From CAVVDT01 sp963747005 (GTDB lineage: Bacteria; Pseudomonadota; Alphaproteobacteria; Rhizobiales; Aestuariivirgaceae): 64,000 nt of DNA. The notes under the pieces are model-generated. The model was given only the letters and a program-made list of their open reading frames with translations, made no database searches and was not told the DNA's origin. A program made the translations under genes and the position numbers. Of the stretch, positions 61,341 to 64,000 are shown piece after piece (the first letter of the stretch is position 1; each line of letters opens with the position of its first letter). The stretch covers positions 1-64,000 of the forward strand of contig CAVVDT010000003.1 of NCBI GenBank assembly GCA_963747005.1, read 5' to 3'.

Positions 61341-61952
61341 ATGCCGCTGCAAAATCGAGTCGATCCCTTCGGCACCATCTTCGCCTCTCCGGCCCGTGGT
61401 CTCTTCATGGGCAATCGCGGCGGCCGCATTCACGACCCGGCAACCCAGACCCTCCTGAAAAGGCGCTGGGCTTCGAAGCAATGGATCTGCTGCCTGACTC
61501 AATTCAAGGCCCGCCACCGCGAAGTGATGGGGCGGGGCTATACCGAACTGTTCTTCCTCGACGAGGTGACGGCGCTGGCCGCCGGCCACCGTCCCTGCTT
61601 CGAATGCCGCCGCGCCGATGCCCGCCGCTTTGCCGATCTGCATGGCCCCGGCACCCGTGCCGGCGACCTCGATGCGCTGGCCCACCCGATGCGCCTCGCC
61701 GGCCCGCGTCAAGCCCCGCCGGGCCCGCTGCCCGAAGGCGCCATGGTGGCGGTGAACGAGATCGCCTATGCCCTCAAGGCGGGCCGTTTTCTCCGCTGGT
61801 CGCCCTTCGGCTATGTCGCTGCGGTTCCGGTCCATGAAATGCCGCCGTTCAGACTTTTGACTCCGGCGCCGTTCCTCGGCATTGTCGCCGCCGGCTATTC
61901 GCCGGTCTGGCATGAGAGCGCCGACCGGCTCATCGAGGGGCACTATCCATGA
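61341..61952 (+). CDS. conserved hypothetical protein with a GHRPC-x2-C motif
   Basis: The 203-residue product starts at ATG 61341 (MPLQNRVDPFGTIFASPARG). It contains RRWASKQWICCLTQFKARHR and AAGHRPCFECRRADARRFAD; the latter resembles the zinc-binding GyRPCkrC segment of Ada-type proteins, though two further Cys needed for that site (WICC) lie upstream rather than in the Ada spacing. I do not know a function. It is coupled on both sides (10-base gap before, ATGA-like overlap with the FAH gene). Confidence 0.6.
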   Translation: MPLQNRVDPFGTIFASPARGLFMGNRGGRIHDPATQTLLKRRWASKQWICCLTQFKARHREVMGRGYTELFFLDEVTALAAGHRPCFECRRADARRFADLHGPGTRAGDLDALAHPMRLAGPRQAPPGPLPEGAMVAVNEIAYALKAGRFLRWSPFGYVAAVPVHEMPPFRLLTPAPFLGIVAAGYSPVWHESADRLIEGHYP

Positions 61953-62794
61953 AACTGTTGCGCTACGGCCGTCCGGGCCGCGAGAAGCCGGGCATCGTCG
62001 ATGCCGAGGGAAAAATCCGCGATCTCTCCGGCGTCATCGCCGACATCGACGCCGAGGCGGTATCGCCGAAGGGTCTGGCGAAGCTCGCCAAGGTGAAGGT
62101 CGACAAGCTCCCCGTCGTGCGCGGCCGCCCGCGCCTCGGCCCGTGCATCGCCACCCCGCAGAAGTTCGTCGCCATCGGCCTCAACTACACCGATCACGCC
62201 GCCGAGACCGGCATGGCCATTCCCAAGGAGCCGGTGATCTTCACCAAGCACGTCACCTGCATCTGCGGCCCCAATGACGATGTGGTGCTGCCGAAGAAAT
62301 CGAAGAAGGGCGACTGGGAGGTCGAGCTGGGTTTCGTCATCGGCACCAGGGCGAAGAACGTGACCAAGCGCGATGCCCTCTCCCACGTCGCCGGCTATTG
62401 CCTCGTCAACGACGTCTCCGAGCGCGAGAACCAGATCGAGCGCGGCGGGCAATGGGTGAAGGGCAAGTCGCACGACACCTTCGGCCCCGTCGGCCCCTGG
62501 CTGGTGACGCCTGACGAAGTGGGCAATCCCGGCAGGCTCGGCATCTGGCTGGAGTTGAACGGCAAGCGCATGCAGGACGGCACCACGAAGAATCTCATCT
62601 TCGACATCGCCACCATCGTCTCCTACGTGTCGCAGTTCATCACCCTCAATCCCGGCGACCTCATGTGCACCGGGACGCCGGCCGGCGTCGGCCTCGGCAT
62701 GAAGCCGCCGGTGTTCCTCAAACCCGGCGACGTCATGCATCTGGGGATCGATCGGCTGGGCACCCAGACCCAGAAGGTGGTGCGCGAAAAATAG
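61949..62794 (+). CDS. fumarylacetoacetate hydrolase family protein
   Basis: The 281-residue enzyme has the FAH fold: FVAIGLNYTDHAAETGM, the metal-site Glu pair and Asp around DWEVELGFVIGTRAKNV and YCLVNDVSERENQI, KSHDTFGPVGPWLVTPDEVG and GDLMCTGTPAGVGLG. It is in the group annotated as 2-keto-4-pentenoate hydratase, ureidoglycolate lyase or acylpyruvase; acylpyruvases hydrolyse pyruvate derivatives or decarboxylate oxaloacetate. Next to lactate and glycolate genes an acylpyruvate or oxaloacetate role is reasonable but inferred. Its ATG overlaps the previous stop. Confidence 0.85.
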   Translation: MKLLRYGRPGREKPGIVDAEGKIRDLSGVIADIDAEAVSPKGLAKLAKVKVDKLPVVRGRPRLGPCIATPQKFVAIGLNYTDHAAETGMAIPKEPVIFTKHVTCICGPNDDVVLPKKSKKGDWEVELGFVIGTRAKNVTKRDALSHVAGYCLVNDVSERENQIERGGQWVKGKSHDTFGPVGPWLVTPDEVGNPGRLGIWLELNGKRMQDGTTKNLIFDIATIVSYVSQFITLNPGDLMCTGTPAGVGLGMKPPVFLKPGDVMHLGIDRLGTQTQKVVREK

Positions 62795-62869
62795 CCGGCC
62801 GGGCGATTCCTTCCTATGCCGTCATGATGGGCCAGAGAAACAAACGGCCCTTGCTCCTAACCCAATCTG

Positions 62870-62960
62870 CCGTCATGGCCGTGCTTGACACGGCCATCCT
62901 TTTCGATGCCCGCCGCGGCAGGGGCGAAAAGGATGCGCGGGTCGAGCCCGCGCATGACGG
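62870..62960. repeat. REP-like intergenic palindromic element
   Basis: Two perfect hairpins, ATGGCCGTG-CTTGA-CACGGCCAT (62875-62897) and ATGCGCGGG-TCGAG-CCCGCGCAT (62933-62955), are enclosed by CCGTCATG (62870) and CATGACGG (62953-62960), which pair with each other. Elements of this build are scattered between genes in many alphaproteobacteria. It fills most of the 299-base gap between the FAH gene and hisS and could limit read-through. Confidence 0.65.
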
Positions 62961-63093
62961 AGTCAATGGCAAAGGCCGTCAGCAGGGCAGTTCGCTATCC
63001 ATGCACCGGCCCGTTTAACCATCGCGCCTGCTTGCCCGTCCCGCCGTCATGCTCTAGAACCCGCGCCAAGCATTTCTTCTGACGGGATTTTCG

Positions 63094-63795
63094 ATGGCCA
63101 AGACGCAAAAGACCTCGCGGCCCAGGGCGCGGCTGCCGCGCGGCTTTGCCGACCGTTCGCCCGGCGACATCCGCGCCACCGACCGCATGATGACGGCGAT
63201 CCGCGAAGTGTTCGAGCGCTACGGCTTCGACCCCATCGAGACGCCGGCCTTCGAGTATACCGACGCGCTGGGAAAATTCCTCCCCGATCAGGACCGCCCG
63301 AACGAGGGCGTCTTCTCGTTGCAGGACGACGACGAGAAGTGGATGAGCCTGCGCTACGACCTGACAGCGCCGCTCGCCCGCCACGTCGCCGAGAACTTGC
63401 AGAATCTCGTCATGCCCTACCGCACCTATCGCGCCGGCTACGTGTTCAGGAACGAAAAGCCGGGCCCCGGGCGCTTCCGCCAGTTCATGCAGTTCGACGC
63501 CGACACCGTCGGCGCCCCGAACGTCACCGCCGATGCCGAGATGTGCATGATGATGGCCGATACGATGGAGGCGCTGGGCATCGCGCGCGGCGACTATGTG
63601 GTGAGGGTCAACAACCGCAAGGTTCTCGACGGCGTGATGGAAGCCATCGGCGTCACCGGACGAGCAGCCAAAGCTCGCCGTCGCTGCGCGCCATCGACAA
63701 GCTCGACAAATTCGGCCCTCTGGGGTGTGAGGCTGCTGATCGGTGAAGGTCAGGAAAGACGAGAGCGGTGAGTTTACCAGAAGGGGCAAGAATTC
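63094..63795 (+). pseudogene. hisS: histidyl-tRNA synthetase, 5' two-fifths, losing frame near the window end
   Basis: ATG 63094 starts MAKTQKTSRPRARLPRGFAD. Class II motif 1 (RMMTAIREVFERYGFDPIET) and motif 2 (YRTYRAGYVFRNEKPGPGRF, then RQFMQFDADTVGAPNVTAD) are intact. The motif 2 loop (PGPGRFRQ) differs from the PQKGRYR form, as expected for the alphaproteobacterial HisRS that recognises tRNA-His without G-1. From about 63660 the frame shifts: AIDKLDKFGPLG is one frame away, GVRLLIGEG another, KDESGEFT another. Homology stops at about 63785, and HisRS motif 3 is absent. An essential gene should be intact, so a sequence or assembly fault is more likely than loss. Confidence 0.8.
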
Positions 63796-64000
63796 TGTCA
63801 TCAACGAATGCAGTTAGTACAGCTACTTTATCTTCTTCGTGATGAAGATATACGTGTCGAAAATGGAATGATGACTGTAGACTGTAAATCAAGAAACATC
63901 AAGATTAATCAGAGAAGTGATCACATAACTTACGCAGAGTCGACTGGAGCGAATAATGATAGCTCGATATGTTGTCGATGATAACCGCAACAGGCGACAC
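63796..64000. other. AT-rich sequence unrelated to hisS
   Basis: After the last hisS-like codons the base composition changes abruptly to AT-rich and no HisRS homology can be found in any frame. One plus-strand frame stays open to about 63980 and reads as no family I know. The junction coincides with a GAATTC at 63790-63795. It may be an insertion, a contig-end artefact or a chimeric join. Confidence 0.5.

Noticed and set aside
63790..63795. EcoRI site at the hisS junction as proof of a cloning chimera
   Set aside because: A single GAATTC is weak evidence; the abrupt composition change is reported instead with alternatives.

Overview
The window reads as an alphaproteobacterial chromosome segment, most likely Hyphomicrobiales-like. 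Reasons: the lptC-lptA-lptB-rpoN-hpf-ptsN order, a DUF1150 gene beside a small heat-shock gene, a PdhS/DivJ/PleC-type histidine kinase, a phasin gene preceded by TGC-N3-GCA sites, and a tRNA-His with A73 and no encoded G-1, a tRNA form known from a large alphaproteobacterial group. The clean part (28.6-63.6 kb) is GC-rich with tightly packed genes.

Region 1 (1-14.6 kb) is a surface-polysaccharide locus riddled with insertion sequences. It holds two SAM methyltransferases, a PAPS-type sulfotransferase, a mannose-1-phosphate guanylyltransferase, a two-domain GT2/GT4 glycosyltransferase and a large unknown protein. Seven complete or partial IS elements (IS5, IS1380 twice, IS630 twice, IS3, IS110) interrupt or border them. 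One methyltransferase is split by the IS5 copy and an IS630 sits in the end of an IS1380. Nearly every gene here carries single-base frameshifts.

Region 2 (about 14.6-28.4 kb) looks like a phage-derived or phage-plasmid-like replicon without an integrase, packaging or structural genes. It has a string of small overlapping genes of unknown function, a frameshifted AEP-type primase/helicase (DUF5906-like), a duplicated copy of that gene's 3' end, a Cro-like HTH protein and a CI-like repressor whose promoter overlaps a perfect inverted repeat. It also carries an unusual set of repeat arrays: iteron-like motifs, a 37-bp tandem array, 10-bp-phased ATGGTCCG repeats, nested 13-bp inverted repeats and a 51-nt alternating purine-pyrimidine tract. 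This is the most promising place for something undescribed.

Region 3 (28.6-42.5 kb) is core chromosome: RNase D, LPS transport (LptC, LptA, LptB), sigma-54, ribosome hibernation factor, PtsN, a heat-shock pair behind a good RpoH promoter, acetoacetyl-CoA ligase, a PAS histidine kinase, a phasin, tRNA-His, and an AT-rich orphan gene beside the tRNA.

Region 4 (42.9-63.8 kb) is a C2/C3 acid utilisation block: a TRAP-TAXI transporter, class III aminotransferase, glycerate 2-kinase, malate synthase G and glycolate oxidase (glcDEF), two c-type cytochromes, a GntR/FCD regulator with a TGGTAA-N7-TTACCA operator, lutABC for L-lactate, three accessory genes including an FAH-family enzyme, and the start of hisS. 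Glycolate becomes glyoxylate and then malate, lactate becomes pyruvate, and the cytochromes are plausible electron carriers. hisS loses its frame near the end of the window and runs into unrelated AT-rich sequence.

The frameshifts cluster in 1-26 kb and the last 350 bases, while 26.8-63.6 kb is clean. Most damage is indels that leave protein motifs intact in shifted frames, so both real decay and residual sequencing error must be considered for anything called pseudogene here.
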